Positions 10,435 to 19,232 of a DNA stretch of 64,000 bases are shown here, one piece after another. Every line of letters starts with the position of its first letter. Within the stretch, counting starts at the first letter, position 1. The DNA comes from Microbulbifer sp. YPW1 (GTDB taxonomy: Bacteria > Pseudomonadota > Gammaproteobacteria > Pseudomonadales > Cellvibrionaceae), in NCBI RefSeq assembly GCF_013367775.1, contig NZ_CP055157.1, positions 2,125,001 to 2,189,000 on the forward strand, in the 5' to 3' direction. Position numbers and translations under genes: made by a program. The notes beneath the pieces were generated by a model, which saw only the letters and a list, made by a program, of their open reading frames with translations, searched no databases and was not told where the DNA came from.

Positions 10435-10465
10435 TTGCATTGCCCTGGGGGGAAGCTTTTATGAT
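10435..10465 (+). promoter_or_regulatory. Candidate MerR/CueR-type promoter with 19-bp spacer
   Basis: TTGCAT (10435-10440) and TATGAT (10460-10465) are separated by 19 bp, 36 bp before the start of the copper ATPase. Over-long 19-bp spacers are characteristic of promoters activated by MerR-family metal sensors such as CueR. The dyad inside the spacer (GCCCT..GGGAAGC) is only a weak match to known CueR operators, so this is tentative. No CueR gene lies in the window. Confidence 0.35.
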
Positions 10466-10501
10466 GGCTGCATATAGGGTAAGCACAGGATTTAGCAGAT
10501 T

Positions 10502-12748
10502 ATGAGCCAGAAGCAGAAACAGGTATTCGCCCTCAGTGGTGCATCCTGCGCCAGCTGTGTACGCAAGATTGAAAGTGCCCTTGAGAGTGTTCCCGGTGTC
10601 GAGGATGCGAAGGTTAATCTCGCGGAAAAGACACTGTCGGTAGTGGGCGATGTGGACCAGACGCGCTGCATACAGGCGGTAGAAGAGGTCGGTTACGGCG
10701 CCAAACCCGCCCGTAAGGACCCCCGCGAACAGCGGGAACAGCAAAAAGCAGAAGACAAGCGCCATTATCGGCAGCTTCTGTGGCGCTGCGGGGTGGCGCT
10801 TGGTCTCGGGATTCCGCTGATGGCCTGGGGATTGATTACCGGCGAGATGACCGTGACTACCCCGACAGAACAACTCGCCTGGGGCGCCGTTGGGTTGCTG
10901 ACACTGGCGGTCATGGTGTTCTGCGGGGGGCACTTTTACACCGGCGGCTGGAAAGCGTTCCGCCATCACAATGCGAACATGGATACCCTGATCGCACTGG
11001 GTACTGCGGCTGCCTGGCTTTATTCGATGATGGTGGTACTGGCGCCGGGACTGCTTCCCGAAGCGGCGCGACATGTGTATTTCGAAGCCAGCGCGATGAT
11101 TATCGGTCTGATCAACCTCGGTCAGGCCCTGGAGGTGCGCGCGCGCGGTAAAACCAGTGCGGCAGTAGAAAAATTGCTGGAGTTACAGGATACCAGCGCG
11201 AGAGTACTGCGTGATGGCGAGGAAGTGGATATACCACTCGAAGACGTCCAGCCCGGTGATCGCATGCGGGTGCGTCCGGGAGAAAAGGTGCCGGTAGATG
11301 GTGTCGTCAGGGTGGGCAGCAGCCTGGTGGACGAATCCATGCTTACCGGCGAACCGGTACCGGTGAAGAAGGTTGAGGGCGATGCTGTTTCTGCGGGTAC
11401 CCTGAACAAGAACGGCACCCTCATTTTTGAAGCACAGAAAGTCGGTGCGGAAACCCGCCTGTCACAGATTATTGAAATGGTGCGCAACGCACAGAACTCC
11501 CGGGTCCCCATTGCACGTCTGGCGGATCAGATCTCCGCGATATTTGTGCCGACGGTAATGATCATTGCGGTGTTGGCCGCACTGGTCTGGTTCAACATCG
11601 GACCGGATCCGAGAGCCGCCCATATGCTGGTGGTGCTGACATCGGTACTGATCATTGCCTGTCCCTGCGCGCTCGGTTTGGCAACGCCCATGTCGGTGAT
11701 GGTGGGTGTAGGCAAGGGGGCGGAACACGGTGTTCTGATTCGCAACGGCAAGGCCCTGCAGCAGGCCAGTGATCTAGACACACTTGTTGTGGATAAGACT
11801 GGAACCCTGACCGAGGGCGCGCCGAAACTGACCGATATAGAAACGGATTTGGATGAAGATACATTGCTCGCACTACTGGCGTCCCTTGAGGCCGGCTCGG
11901 AGCACCCCCTGGCGGAAGCCATAGTGCAGGCAGCGAAAGAACGAGATCTGCAACTATCGGAAGTAGAGGATTTCGAGGCGATTACCGCGCATGGCGTACG
12001 CGGCAATATAGGTGGTAAACAGGTGCTGCTGGGCAATCGCAAGTTGCTGGAAAGAGAAGGTATTCCGGAAGGTGACTGGCCGTTGCAGGCAAAAGCACTG
12101 GCGGAACAGGGGCGCACCGCAATGTATGCCGCTGTGGATGGAAAAGCGGCCGGTGTGATCGCCGTTGCCGACCCCATCCGCGACGATGCCAAAGCCGCGG
12201 TCGCGCGGCTGCAAAAAGCCGGTCTGACGGTACAGATGCTGACCGGTGACAATCGCGCTACCGCCGAAGCTGTCGCCAGGCAACTGAATATCGACGAAGT
12301 ACACGCGGACCTGCAGCCCGAAGACAAGGAAAAACTGGTGTCCCAACTGCAGGACAAGGGCAAAAAAGTCGGGATGGCCGGGGATGGTATCAACGATGCG
12401 CCAGCGCTGGCCCGTGCCGACGTGGGGTTCGCGATCGGTGCCGGTACCGATGTGGCTATCGAGACCGCCGATGTCACCTTGATGCGCTCGTCCCTGCATG
12501 GTGTCGCCGATGCGATCGAGCTGTCCCGCGCGACTCTGCGCAATATCAAACAGAACCTGTTTGGGGCCTTTATTTACAATACGCTGGGGATTCCCATTGC
12601 CGCCGGGGTCCTCTATCCGGTTACCGGCGCGCTGCTAAGCCCGGTAATCGCCGGTGCAGCCATGGCGTTTTCGTCGGTGACCGTGGTGAGTAATGCCAAC
12701 CGATTGCGCTTTTTCCGTCCCACGCAAGTTGCAGGGGAGAAGAACTGA
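10502..12748 (+). CDS. copA: Copper-exporting P1B-type ATPase CopA
   Basis: 748 residues. It pumps Cu(I) out of the cytosol using ATP. One N-terminal heavy-metal-associated domain carries the Cys-x2-Cys site (C16, C19 in GASCASC). The membrane motif C387-P-C389 in IIACPCALG marks a P1B ATPase, the phosphorylated aspartate is D431 in DKTGTLTEG, and later come [12 protein letters not shown] and [13 protein letters not shown]. There are eight predicted membrane helices, as in the family; length is normal. It is followed by a cupredoxin gene overlapping by one base, indicating cotranscription. A candidate MerR-type promoter lies just upstream. It shares the name copA, by convention, with the multicopper oxidase further on, but is a different protein. 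Confidence 0.96.
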   Translation: MSQKQKQVFALSGASCASCVRKIESALESVPGVEDAKVNLAEKTLSVVGDVDQTRCIQAVEEVGYGAKPARKDPREQREQQKAEDKRHYRQLLWRCGVALGLGIPLMAWGLITGEMTVTTPTEQLAWGAVGLLTLAVMVFCGGHFYTGGWKAFRHHNANMDTLIALGTAAAWLYSMMVVLAPGLLPEAARHVYFEASAMIIGLINLGQALEVRARGKTSAAVEKLLELQDTSARVLRDGEEVDIPLEDVQPGDRMRVRPGEKVPVDGVVRVGSSLVDESMLTGEPVPVKKVEGDAVSAGTLNKNGTLIFEAQKVGAETRLSQIIEMVRNAQNSRVPIARLADQISAIFVPTVMIIAVLAALVWFNIGPDPRAAHMLVVLTSVLIIACPCALGLATPMSVMVGVGKGAEHGVLIRNGKALQQASDLDTLVVDKTGTLTEGAPKLTDIETDLDEDTLLALLASLEAGSEHPLAEAIVQAAKERDLQLSEVEDFEAITAHGVRGNIGGKQVLLGNRKLLEREGIPEGDWPLQAKALAEQGRTAMYAAVDGKAAGVIAVADPIRDDAKAAVARLQKAGLTVQMLTGDNRATAEAVARQLNIDEVHADLQPEDKEKLVSQLQDKGKKVGMAGDGINDAPALARADVGFAIGAGTDVAIETADVTLMRSSLHGVADAIELSRATLRNIKQNLFGAFIYNTLGIPIAAGVLYPVTGALLSPVIAGAAMAFSSVTVVSNANRLRFFRPTQVAGEKN

Positions 12749-13107
12749 TGAGTTTACTGGTGAATATTCTCGGCTTGTTGCTGATCGCTGCCATCGTGTG
12801 GTGGTTCTGGCTGGCCGGGCGTAAAAATGGCGGTGAGCACTACTCGGATACTCTGGAAATACTGGTGAAGGACGGTGTGTATGATCCGGATCGAATCGAA
12901 GTGCCCGCCGGCGAGGAAATCACTTTGCATTTCAGGCGGGAGGACCCCAGTCCCTGTGCCGAGTATGTTGTGTTTTCAGATCTGGATATCAGCAAGCAAC
13001 TGGCTGTACACAAGGTCACCGAGTTGAATCTTCCGGCTCTGCAAAAAGGCGAATACCCTTTTACCTGCCAGATGAAAATGTACCGGGGACTACTGGTTTC
13101 CCGATGA
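12748..13107 (+). CDS. Membrane-anchored cupredoxin-domain protein
   Basis: 119 residues. An N-terminal membrane helix (residues 4-24, ending WWFWLAGRK) anchors a periplasmic cupredoxin-like domain (about 37-119) with VKDGVYDPDRIEVPAGEEIT near its start. Possible copper ligands are C72 (PSPCAEYVV), a His in AVHKVTEL, Cys in FTCQMKMYRG and the adjacent Met residues. Its ATG overlaps the TGA of the copper ATPase and has GGGGAG upstream, so the two are translationally coupled. It probably receives or buffers copper exported by the ATPase; this is inference from linkage. Confidence 0.8.
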   Translation: MSLLVNILGLLLIAAIVWWFWLAGRKNGGEHYSDTLEILVKDGVYDPDRIEVPAGEEITLHFRREDPSPCAEYVVFSDLDISKQLAVHKVTELNLPALQKGEYPFTCQMKMYRGLLVSR

Positions 13108-13150
13108 ATAAAATCGACAAATTACCGTGGAAGCCCGCAACTGTGAAAGC

Positions 13151-13180
13151 AATCCGGGGCAATCATTGCCCCGGATTTCA
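13151..13180. terminator. Bidirectional hairpin between convergent copper genes
   Basis: AATCCGGGGCAAT / ATTGCCCCGGATT is a near-perfect stem with a very short loop, placed between the cupredoxin gene (+) and copB (-), which converge. The A/T tails are short, so termination strength is uncertain. Confidence 0.65.
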
Positions 13181-13182
13181 GT

Positions 13183-14022
13183 TTAGAACCAGGCGTGCAG
13201 CCCGATCACCCAGGTAGTTTCGCTGGTGGACTCCCCTTCGTCGCGGACGAAATCTGCGGTGTTACCGAATTTTTTTTCATAGTTCACCCCGATGTAGGGG
13301 GCGAACTGCGGCGTAAATTCGTAGCGTAACCGCAGCCCCGCCTCGATATCGGAAAGCCCGGAACCGGTGTGGAACTCGGGTGTATTCTGGCCGAAGAAAT
13401 TCATTTCGATTTCCGGGCTCAGAATCCACTGCTGGGTGAACAGCAGCTCATACTCGGCTTCCACCCTCAGTGCGGTGTCCCCCTCTTCGCCGACAAACAG
13501 CGATGTGTCCACTTCGAAGAAGTAGGGCGCCAGTCCGTTCAGGGCAAGGACGCCCCAGTTGCGGCTGTCGCTTTCCAGTTCGAAGTCGTGGCGCACGCCC
13601 ATCTGCAGATCCCAGTAGGGGGCAATGGCGCGGCTGTACAATGCCTGCAGTTCGGCTTTTTCGATTTCCCCCTCTTCCTGTTCCACCTCTGTTTTGAACC
13701 ACGCCTTGTGCTTGTCACCACCGAACCACACGCTGCCCTCCAGCGCGCCGCCATCGTGCTCGCGCGCCTCCAGTTGGTCGATGGTGACCTTGGTCAGCAA
13801 CACTTCGTGATCCATCACATGATCGGGTTCATTGGGGGCGTGGCGGAGATTCGCTGCCGCAGGTGCGCTGGCATCCTGCTGCGCCGGCTTGCCGTGCCCC
13901 ATATGCTGATGCGCCGCGTGTTCGTCGCCCTGCATCGATTGGGGGGGATGCGTGTGCGGTTCTTCCGCGGCGTGCGCCAGTGGCGCCGCCAGGGTTAATG
14001 CCAGTAAGGTTTTCTTGTTCAT
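13183..14022 (-). CDS. copB: Copper resistance protein CopB (outer membrane)
   Basis: 279 residues from ATG 14022, which has AGGAG 7 bp upstream; another ATG at 14037 overlaps the stop of the preceding gene as ATGA and is possible. The signal peptide (residues 1-18, ending PLAHA) is followed by a His/Met-rich leader and a barrel domain that starts at HVMDHEVLLTKVTIDQLE and contains WFGGDKHKAWFK and ALYSRAIAPYWDLQMGVRHD, all classic CopB features. The protein ends in WVIGLHAWF, a C-terminal aromatic residue typical of outer-membrane barrels. It functions with the CopA multicopper oxidase directly upstream, in periplasmic copper detoxification. Confidence 0.93.
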   Translation of the reverse strand: MNKKTLLALTLAAPLAHAAEEPHTHPPQSMQGDEHAAHQHMGHGKPAQQDASAPAAANLRHAPNEPDHVMDHEVLLTKVTIDQLEAREHDGGALEGSVWFGGDKHKAWFKTEVEQEEGEIEKAELQALYSRAIAPYWDLQMGVRHDFELESDSRNWGVLALNGLAPYFFEVDTSLFVGEEGDTALRVEAEYELLFTQQWILSPEIEMNFFGQNTPEFHTGSGLSDIEAGLRLRYEFTPQFAPYIGVNYEKKFGNTADFVRDEGESTSETTWVIGLHAWF

Positions 14023-14033
14023 TTGCAGACTCC

Positions 14034-16034
14034 TCATACCACACGCACCTCCCGGAACATGCCGGGCATGTGGTAAAGCAGGTGGCAGTGGTAGGCCCAG
14101 CGGCCGTAGGCATCTGCAGTCACCAGGTAACTGATCTTGGAGCCCGGTTGCACGAGGATGGTGTGTTTGCGCGGGATATATTCGCTGTCGCCGGTTTCCA
14201 GCTCACTCCACATGCCGTGCAGGTGAATGGGGTGCGTCATCATGGTGTCGTTCACCAGAGTGATGCGGATACGCTCGCCGTACTTCAGCATCAGGGGCTC
14301 GGCATCGTTGAACTTGATTCCGTCCATCGACCACATGTAGCGGTGCATATTGCCGGTGAGATGCAGTTGCAGTTCGCGGGTGGGCTCGCGCTTGTCGAGC
14401 GTGGGCGTGAGGTTGCGGATATCCGCATAGGTGAGCACGCGGCGGCCGTAGCGGGTGTCGTGATCGCGCAGGCCGATGCCGGGATCGTTCAGGCCATTGC
14501 CGGGCATTTCCGCACGCATATCCACGCCGTAGCGATACTCGCTGGGTAGATGCACGATGGGGCTGTTGCTGCCGTGTCCCGCGCGGCCCAGGCCATCGGT
14601 AAACCAGACACCCTGCATGCCGCCGAGCTCGGGACGGCCGCCGTGCAGACTGTACTGCCCGGCACTACCTGATTGCATGCCTGCGTGCTGGGAGTGGTCC
14701 ATGCCGCTCATGCTGCCCATGTCGTGGCCGCTGTGGTCCATGCCCCCCTTACTGCCCATGTCGTGGCCACTGTGATCCATGCCACCCATGTTGCCCATAT
14801 CGTGGCCACTGTGATCCATATCACCCATGTTGCCCATATCGTGGCCGCTGTGGTCCATGCCACTCATGCCGCCCATATTGTGGCCGGAATGATCCATGCC
14901 CATGTCGCGGTGAGTGAGGACCGGGGCGTAATCCATCGCCGGGACTTCGGCGCGCAGTTCCGGGTGCGGTGTCAGGGTGCCGCGGGCATAACCGCTGCGG
15001 TCGATGGTCTGGGCGAAGAGGGTATAGGCGCGGTCGTCTACCGGCTCAACCACGACGTCGTAGGTTTCCGCAACGCCGATGCGGAACTCATCCACGGTAA
15101 CCGGTTCGATGTTCTGGCCGTCGCTCGCCACCACTGTCATTTTCAGTCCCGGAATCCGGATATCGAAAATCGACATGGCGGAGCCATTGATAAAGCGCAG
15201 GCGCACCTTCTCTCCCCGTTTGAACTGCGCCATCCAGTTGCCATCCGGGGTCTGTCCGTTCATCAGATAGGTGTAGGTGTAACCGGTGACGTCGGAGATA
15301 TCGCGATCGGACATGCGCATCTCGTTCCACATCTTGCGGTCCTGCCAGGTCTGGGCGACGCCTTTCTGACGAATCTCGCTCCAGAGATCACCGGCGGTAC
15401 GGCGCCGGCGATTGTAGTAGTGTCCTTCTTTTTTGAGCTTGGCGTATATATCGTGGGGCGATTCGTCGCTCCAGTCGGAGAGCATCACCACGTAATCGCG
15501 ATCGCAGGCCACCGGATCTGGCTCTGCGGGATCGATGACGATGGAACCGTAGTGCCCCTGCTGTTCCTGGAAATCCGAGTGGCTGTGGTACCAGTAGGTG
15601 CCACTCTGGTTTACCGCAAACTGGTAGGTAAACGTCTCGCCGGGGCGGATGCCGTTGAAGCTGAGCCCGGGGACACCATCCATACCCGTGGGCAGGATAA
15701 TGCCGTGCCAGTGGATGGAGGTGTCGTGGGCCAGATGGTTAGTGACATTGAGGGTGACGGTTTCTCCCTCTTTCCAGCGCAAGATGGGTCCGGGCACCGA
15801 GCCGTTGGTGGCTACCGCGGTGCGCTCACGACCGGTGAAATTCACCGGCTGATAATTTACGTGCAGATCAAACTGGTTTCCGCGCAGTGTCTGCGGCGTC
15901 GGATTGGCACGGGGTGAGGCGCTGCTGGCTCTCGCGGGCATACCCAGCAGCGCCGCGCCGGCGGCAACACCGGTGACAAAGCGCCGCCGGGACAGAGCCG
16001 GCAGTGCAATCTGGGGTTCTCGGGATCTGTTCAT
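14034..16034 (-). CDS. copA: Copper resistance multicopper oxidase CopA (PcoA family)
   Basis: 666 residues from ATG 16034 (GAGG upstream). It oxidises Cu(I) and binds copper in the periplasm. The leader has a twin-arginine motif SRRRFVTG followed by a hydrophobic stretch ending ARASSA, so export is folded, via Tat. Copper-ligand motifs are visible at both ends: IHWHGIILP and YWYHSHSDFQ near the N-terminus, HPIHLHGMW and YHCHLLYHMPGM at the C-terminus. In the middle (plus-strand 14690-14900) is a Met/His-rich array of 13-residue units such as MDHSGHDMGNMGG. It is the first gene of the copA-copB pair and starts 7 bp after the DUF411 gene, so the four minus-strand genes are probably one operon. 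Confidence 0.95.
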   Translation of the reverse strand: MNRSREPQIALPALSRRRFVTGVAAGAALLGMPARASSASPRANPTPQTLRGNQFDLHVNYQPVNFTGRERTAVATNGSVPGPILRWKEGETVTLNVTNHLAHDTSIHWHGIILPTGMDGVPGLSFNGIRPGETFTYQFAVNQSGTYWYHSHSDFQEQQGHYGSIVIDPAEPDPVACDRDYVVMLSDWSDESPHDIYAKLKKEGHYYNRRRRTAGDLWSEIRQKGVAQTWQDRKMWNEMRMSDRDISDVTGYTYTYLMNGQTPDGNWMAQFKRGEKVRLRFINGSAMSIFDIRIPGLKMTVVASDGQNIEPVTVDEFRIGVAETYDVVVEPVDDRAYTLFAQTIDRSGYARGTLTPHPELRAEVPAMDYAPVLTHRDMGMDHSGHNMGGMSGMDHSGHDMGNMGDMDHSGHDMGNMGGMDHSGHDMGSKGGMDHSGHDMGSMSGMDHSQHAGMQSGSAGQYSLHGGRPELGGMQGVWFTDGLGRAGHGSNSPIVHLPSEYRYGVDMRAEMPGNGLNDPGIGLRDHDTRYGRRVLTYADIRNLTPTLDKREPTRELQLHLTGNMHRYMWSMDGIKFNDAEPLMLKYGERIRITLVNDTMMTHPIHLHGMWSELETGDSEYIPRKHTILVQPGSKISYLVTADAYGRWAYHCHLLYHMPGMFREVRVV
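14690..14905 (-). repeat. 39-bp tandem repeats encoding Met/His copper-binding units
   Basis: About five imperfect copies of a 39-bp unit inside the multicopper oxidase gene. Each encodes a 13-residue block of the type MDHSGHDMGNMGG. Differences are mostly synonymous or Gly/Ser/Asn swaps, which points to recent expansion with selection for Met and His. Confidence 0.85.
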
Positions 16035-16041
16035 GAGTACC

Positions 16042-16569
16042 TCAGTGTTGTTGTTCAAAACGGTCGATGCTCGCGTATACCGCGGTGCTGCCATCTTTGT
16101 TGAGCTGTAGCACTTTATAGGGAGTGAAGCGGTCGCCCACTTCCATGCCGGGGCTACCCAGGGGCATGGCAGGTACCGCCAGGCCGCGCGCGCCTGCGGG
16201 CGGGTTTTGCAGGAACTGGCGAATCAGTTTTGCCGGGATATGCCCTTCGAAAACATAGCCGTTCGGTGACACGCTGGTGTGGCAGGATTGGAATTCCGCT
16301 GCAATCTGGTACTTGTCCTTGACGGCATTCAGGTCCGAAACGTTCTGCGCGTCGACTTCGAAGCCGTTGTCGGCGGCGTGTTCCACCCACAATTTGCAGC
16401 AGCCGCAAGTGGCGCTTTTATAGGTGGTCAGCGTAGAGGCGATGGGGGCGACGGCCGCGACATCGGGGCTGTCTTCACCCATATCGTGGTCGTGATCGGC
16501 TTTGGCGCAGGCGGTCAATGCGAGCAGTGCGGAAATGGCGAGGCTGCGCAGAAAAACATTCTGTTTCAT
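16042..16569 (-). CDS. DUF411 family copper-binding lipoprotein
   Basis: 175 residues. The signal sequence ends LLALTAC, a lipobox, so the mature protein should be a lipoprotein. A His/Asp-rich stretch (DHDHDMGED) follows, then the DUF411 domain starting TTYKSATCGCCKLWVEH, with the Cys-x-Cys-Cys site and a further CHTSV motif. The C-terminal part contains the family's GLAVPAMPLGSPGM. DUF411 proteins are commonly found in copper-resistance clusters, and a role in periplasmic copper binding or delivery is likely. It precedes the copA multicopper oxidase gene by 7 bp. Confidence 0.88.
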   Translation of the reverse strand: MKQNVFLRSLAISALLALTACAKADHDHDMGEDSPDVAAVAPIASTLTTYKSATCGCCKLWVEHAADNGFEVDAQNVSDLNAVKDKYQIAAEFQSCHTSVSPNGYVFEGHIPAKLIRQFLQNPPAGARGLAVPAMPLGSPGMEVGDRFTPYKVLQLNKDGSTAVYASIDRFEQQH

Positions 16570-16603
16570 AAATCAATTCCAACCTTGTATTGGTCACGTT
16601 TGC

Positions 16604-16637
16604 GTGACGGTACTGTTTTGGTGACGGTGTTGTTTTG
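16604..16637. repeat. Tandem 17-bp repeat upstream of the DUF411 gene
   Basis: GTGACGGTACTGTTTTG is followed immediately by GTGACGGTGTTGTTTTG (two differences). Just to the left is an interrupted palindrome GTCACG-TTT-GCGTGAC (about 16593-16608). All lie within 70 bp of the DUF411 start codon at 16569. They may be regulator-binding sites; no regulator is identified. Confidence 0.45.
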
Positions 16638-16792
16638 CTAGTAGTGCTGTTTGGATAGTGGTGCTGGGCCCGGTTTCGACAGTGGGATACGGACGACAGC
16701 AAAACGCACGCGATGACAAAACGCGGAGCGCTGATATCGCAAGAGTTTGAAATGGGGGAAAGTGCGCCAGTGGGTGCGCGGGGATCCCCGGG

Positions 16793-17245
16793 TCAGGCAG
16801 ACCGGGGTGGTTTGATCAGGGATTCGGGCTCGGCAGACGAGGCGAGATCCCGGTAGGTCACTTGCAGGGCAGTACGAGGCATGGGGATGCCGGCCGTTTC
16901 CACCGGCGGCAACACGGTTGCGCAGTGGCTGGGGCAGCAACTGCAGCTCGCATTGCACGGCTCACCGGTGGTATTCACACCAGTAGCGGAGGACTGCGCA
17001 CAGTGGTCAGTACTGCTGGGCGATGAAGTGGCGGGCATATCTCCACAATGCGCGGATGTCTGCGTGTTATCCATAGCCTGGTGGTGGGTGGCTTTGACCT
17101 TGGAATCAGGATTGCCACCCATGTCCATGACCGAGGCTTTGGCCATTGCCGGTGCTGACATTTCCGCGCACGGCTGTGCCGCCGCCTGTCCGAAGACAGA
17201 CAGCATCATAAGCGTTGCCATGATCCGTGCGATAAATCTTTGCAT
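16793..17245 (-). CDS. Small periplasmic Cys/His/Met-rich protein, CopL-like
   Basis: 150 residues. The signal peptide (1-23) ends GQAAAQ. The mature part is rich in Met, His and Cys: MDMGG, THHQAMDN, HCGDMPA and a dense cluster CNASCSCCPSHC at about residues 98-109. The C-terminus (SLIKPPRSA) resembles small copper-associated proteins of the CopL/DUF2946 kind, which sit at the head of copper-resistance operons. It is the first of four minus-strand copper genes. The family assignment is tentative, based on composition and context; metal binding is likely. Confidence 0.6.
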   Translation of the reverse strand: MQRFIARIMATLMMLSVFGQAAAQPCAEMSAPAMAKASVMDMGGNPDSKVKATHHQAMDNTQTSAHCGDMPATSSPSSTDHCAQSSATGVNTTGEPCNASCSCCPSHCATVLPPVETAGIPMPRTALQVTYRDLASSAEPESLIKPPRSA

Positions 17246-17307
17246 GTCAGCCGGTTGTTCGTTGAAGCCCGAAGGTTAGGGGTTGCTATTCGCTATGGCA
17301 AGTGGAC

Positions 17308-17346
17308 AACGGCGCGTACCGAAAGGTTTCCGGTGCGCGCCGTTTT
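17308..17346 (+). terminator. Hairpin with T-tract downstream of the PepSY-reductase gene
   Basis: The stem AACGGCGCGTACCG / CGGTGCGCGCCGTT has one mismatch and a 9-nt loop, followed by TTTTT on the plus strand. The T-tract favours the plus direction, although the nearest upstream gene end is that of the minus-strand reductase (stop at 17352). It may be a weak bidirectional terminator. Confidence 0.4.
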
Positions 17347-17351
17347 TCCGC

Positions 17352-19232
17352 TCAATTGCCGAAATCATCAAATGCGATCTGCTCTTCGCGTACGCCGAGT
17401 TGCTGCAGCATTGCGATGCTCGCGCGCAGCATGGCGGGCGGCCCGCACAGATAAAACTCGCAATTGCCGATGTCCGGATGCTGGCGCAGGTAGCTGTCCG
17501 CGGCGATATCGCTGATAAAGCCGGTCGCACCCTGCCAGGCATCTTGTGGACGCGGTTCCGACAGGCCCAGCTGCCACTGGAAGTTGTCGTATTGCTGCGC
17601 CAGTGCATCGAACAGTTCCGCGTAAAACACCTCGCGCAAGTTGCGCGCGCCGTACCAGAAGCGCATTGGCCGCTGGGTGGCCTGATTGCGTAACTGGTCG
17701 ACAATCATCGAGCGCAGTGGCGCCATACCCGCGCCGCCGCCAATCAGGATGATCTCGCGCTCGCTGTCCTGTACATGGAAGCTGCCAAATGGGCCACTCA
17801 ACTGCACCTGATCGCCCGGCTGCAGATTGAACATGTAGCTGGAGCCGGCACCTGCGGGCAGGGTTTCCTGTCCGGCGGGCGGCGGCTGTATCCGCACGTT
17901 GAGCAGAATGGAATCATTGCCGCTCGCATCGGTGCTTTCCTGCGGTGCATTGGCCATGGAATAGGAGCGGCGCAGGGGCGATGCGTGACTGCTGCCGGCG
18001 GCGCCGAGCCAGGGCTGCCAGTCGTCGCTGTACTGTGTGTCGAGTGGCATGTCGGCGAGGCGCAGCTGGTGCGGCGGAATCTCCACCTGCACGAAGCCAC
18101 CGGCGCGGAAACCGAACGGGCGCTGGCCTTGCGGCGCCAGGCGGATCTCCTTGATGAACGGGGTAAGGAAGCGGGTTTCCTGGACCTCGGCGGTGAAGGC
18201 ACCGGCCTGCAATACACTGTCATCCAGTGTCAGGCGGGTGGCGGCCACGGCGCGCTGCTGACAGGCGAGGCGCTGGCCAGCTGCCAGTTGCGCTGCGGAC
18301 AGCAGGGCTTTCTCGCTGCTGGTGATCGGCGCGTCGGCGTCGAGCTGTACCTGGCACAGGCCACAGCTGCCACCGCCGCCACAGTTGGAAGGCAGCTGCA
18401 CGCCACTGGCGGCAAGGCCATCGAACAGGTTGACGCCGCTCGGCAATGCCAGCTCCTGCACCGGGGTGGCGGCCTGATCGAGCAGGGTTACCGCCACTTT
18501 GCTGCCGCGCAGTTTTGCCAGCAGATTGAAGTCGTGGCGGGAGAAGCTGGAAAACAGCATTACGCAGCCGGAAATGGACAGCAGCAGGGCGCCAATGCCG
18601 AAGATCACCACGAACGGATTGTTGAAATCCTGGCGCTCGGTGTAGTCCATGATGTGCAGCATCCAGAAGATGTCGAACAGCCGCCAGGTGTCGTTGCGGC
18701 GCTCGAGTATCCGGCCGTCCGCCGCGGAGATATACAGGCTGGTGTTGCCTTCGTCCGCGATATCGACACGCCACACGGGCCCGTCGTGACGGCGGGATTC
18801 CATATTCGGCTGCGACAGGCGCTGCGGCGTGCCGATCAGGCTGTCGTCACCGGCGTAGTCGTGCGCCGCAATGGCGGCGGCCATCGCCGCGTCGATGAGC
18901 AGCGGGTTACCGCTGCGGGCATCGCGCAGCTCCACGCCGTCGGTGGTCTGAATCCGGTATACCGGGCGATCGAAACCCGGCTGCAGGCGGATATCCACAA
19001 CCGCCTTGTCGGCGTTGTGATACAGGTCGGCGATCTCGGCATGCGAGCGCAGCGACTCAGAGCCCGACTGGTTTACGGAAAGAACTGCGGCGGGATGGCG
19101 CTCCGCCAGATGGCGGCCGCCGACCACACTGGAATCGAGCAGCGCGAAGGCGAGGCCACTGGCCAGCCACAGTGCCAGCTGCAGGCCGATGACGAGGCTC
19201 AGCCATTTGTGTGCGATCTTGATGAAATTCAT
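17352..19232 (-). CDS. PepSY-type membrane protein fused to an NqrF-like ferredoxin/FAD/NAD reductase
   Basis: 626 residues. The N-terminal part (1-~235) is a PepSY-type unit with a membrane helix after HKWLSL, a periplasmic section and a second helix region after LHIMDYTERQDFNNP. A plant-type 2Fe-2S domain follows with ligands C284, C290, C293 and C324 (NCGGGGSCGLC, RLAC), then an FAD domain (RRSYSMANAP) and an NAD domain (IILIGGGAGMAPLRSMI, FYLCGPPAM). The order 2Fe-2S/FAD/NAD equals NqrF. It should move electrons from cytosolic NAD(P)H to a periplasmic acceptor through the membrane unit. Its ATG overlaps the stop of a second PepSY gene (ATGA). The location between copper and czc genes suggests metal or siderophore reduction; that is inference. 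Confidence 0.85.
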   Translation of the reverse strand: MNFIKIAHKWLSLVIGLQLALWLASGLAFALLDSSVVGGRHLAERHPAAVLSVNQSGSESLRSHAEIADLYHNADKAVVDIRLQPGFDRPVYRIQTTDGVELRDARSGNPLLIDAAMAAAIAAHDYAGDDSLIGTPQRLSQPNMESRRHDGPVWRVDIADEGNTSLYISAADGRILERRNDTWRLFDIFWMLHIMDYTERQDFNNPFVVIFGIGALLLSISGCVMLFSSFSRHDFNLLAKLRGSKVAVTLLDQAATPVQELALPSGVNLFDGLAASGVQLPSNCGGGGSCGLCQVQLDADAPITSSEKALLSAAQLAAGQRLACQQRAVAATRLTLDDSVLQAGAFTAEVQETRFLTPFIKEIRLAPQGQRPFGFRAGGFVQVEIPPHQLRLADMPLDTQYSDDWQPWLGAAGSSHASPLRRSYSMANAPQESTDASGNDSILLNVRIQPPPAGQETLPAGAGSSYMFNLQPGDQVQLSGPFGSFHVQDSEREIILIGGGAGMAPLRSMIVDQLRNQATQRPMRFWYGARNLREVFYAELFDALAQQYDNFQWQLGLSEPRPQDAWQGATGFISDIAADSYLRQHPDIGNCEFYLCGPPAMLRASIAMLQQLGVREEQIAFDDFGN

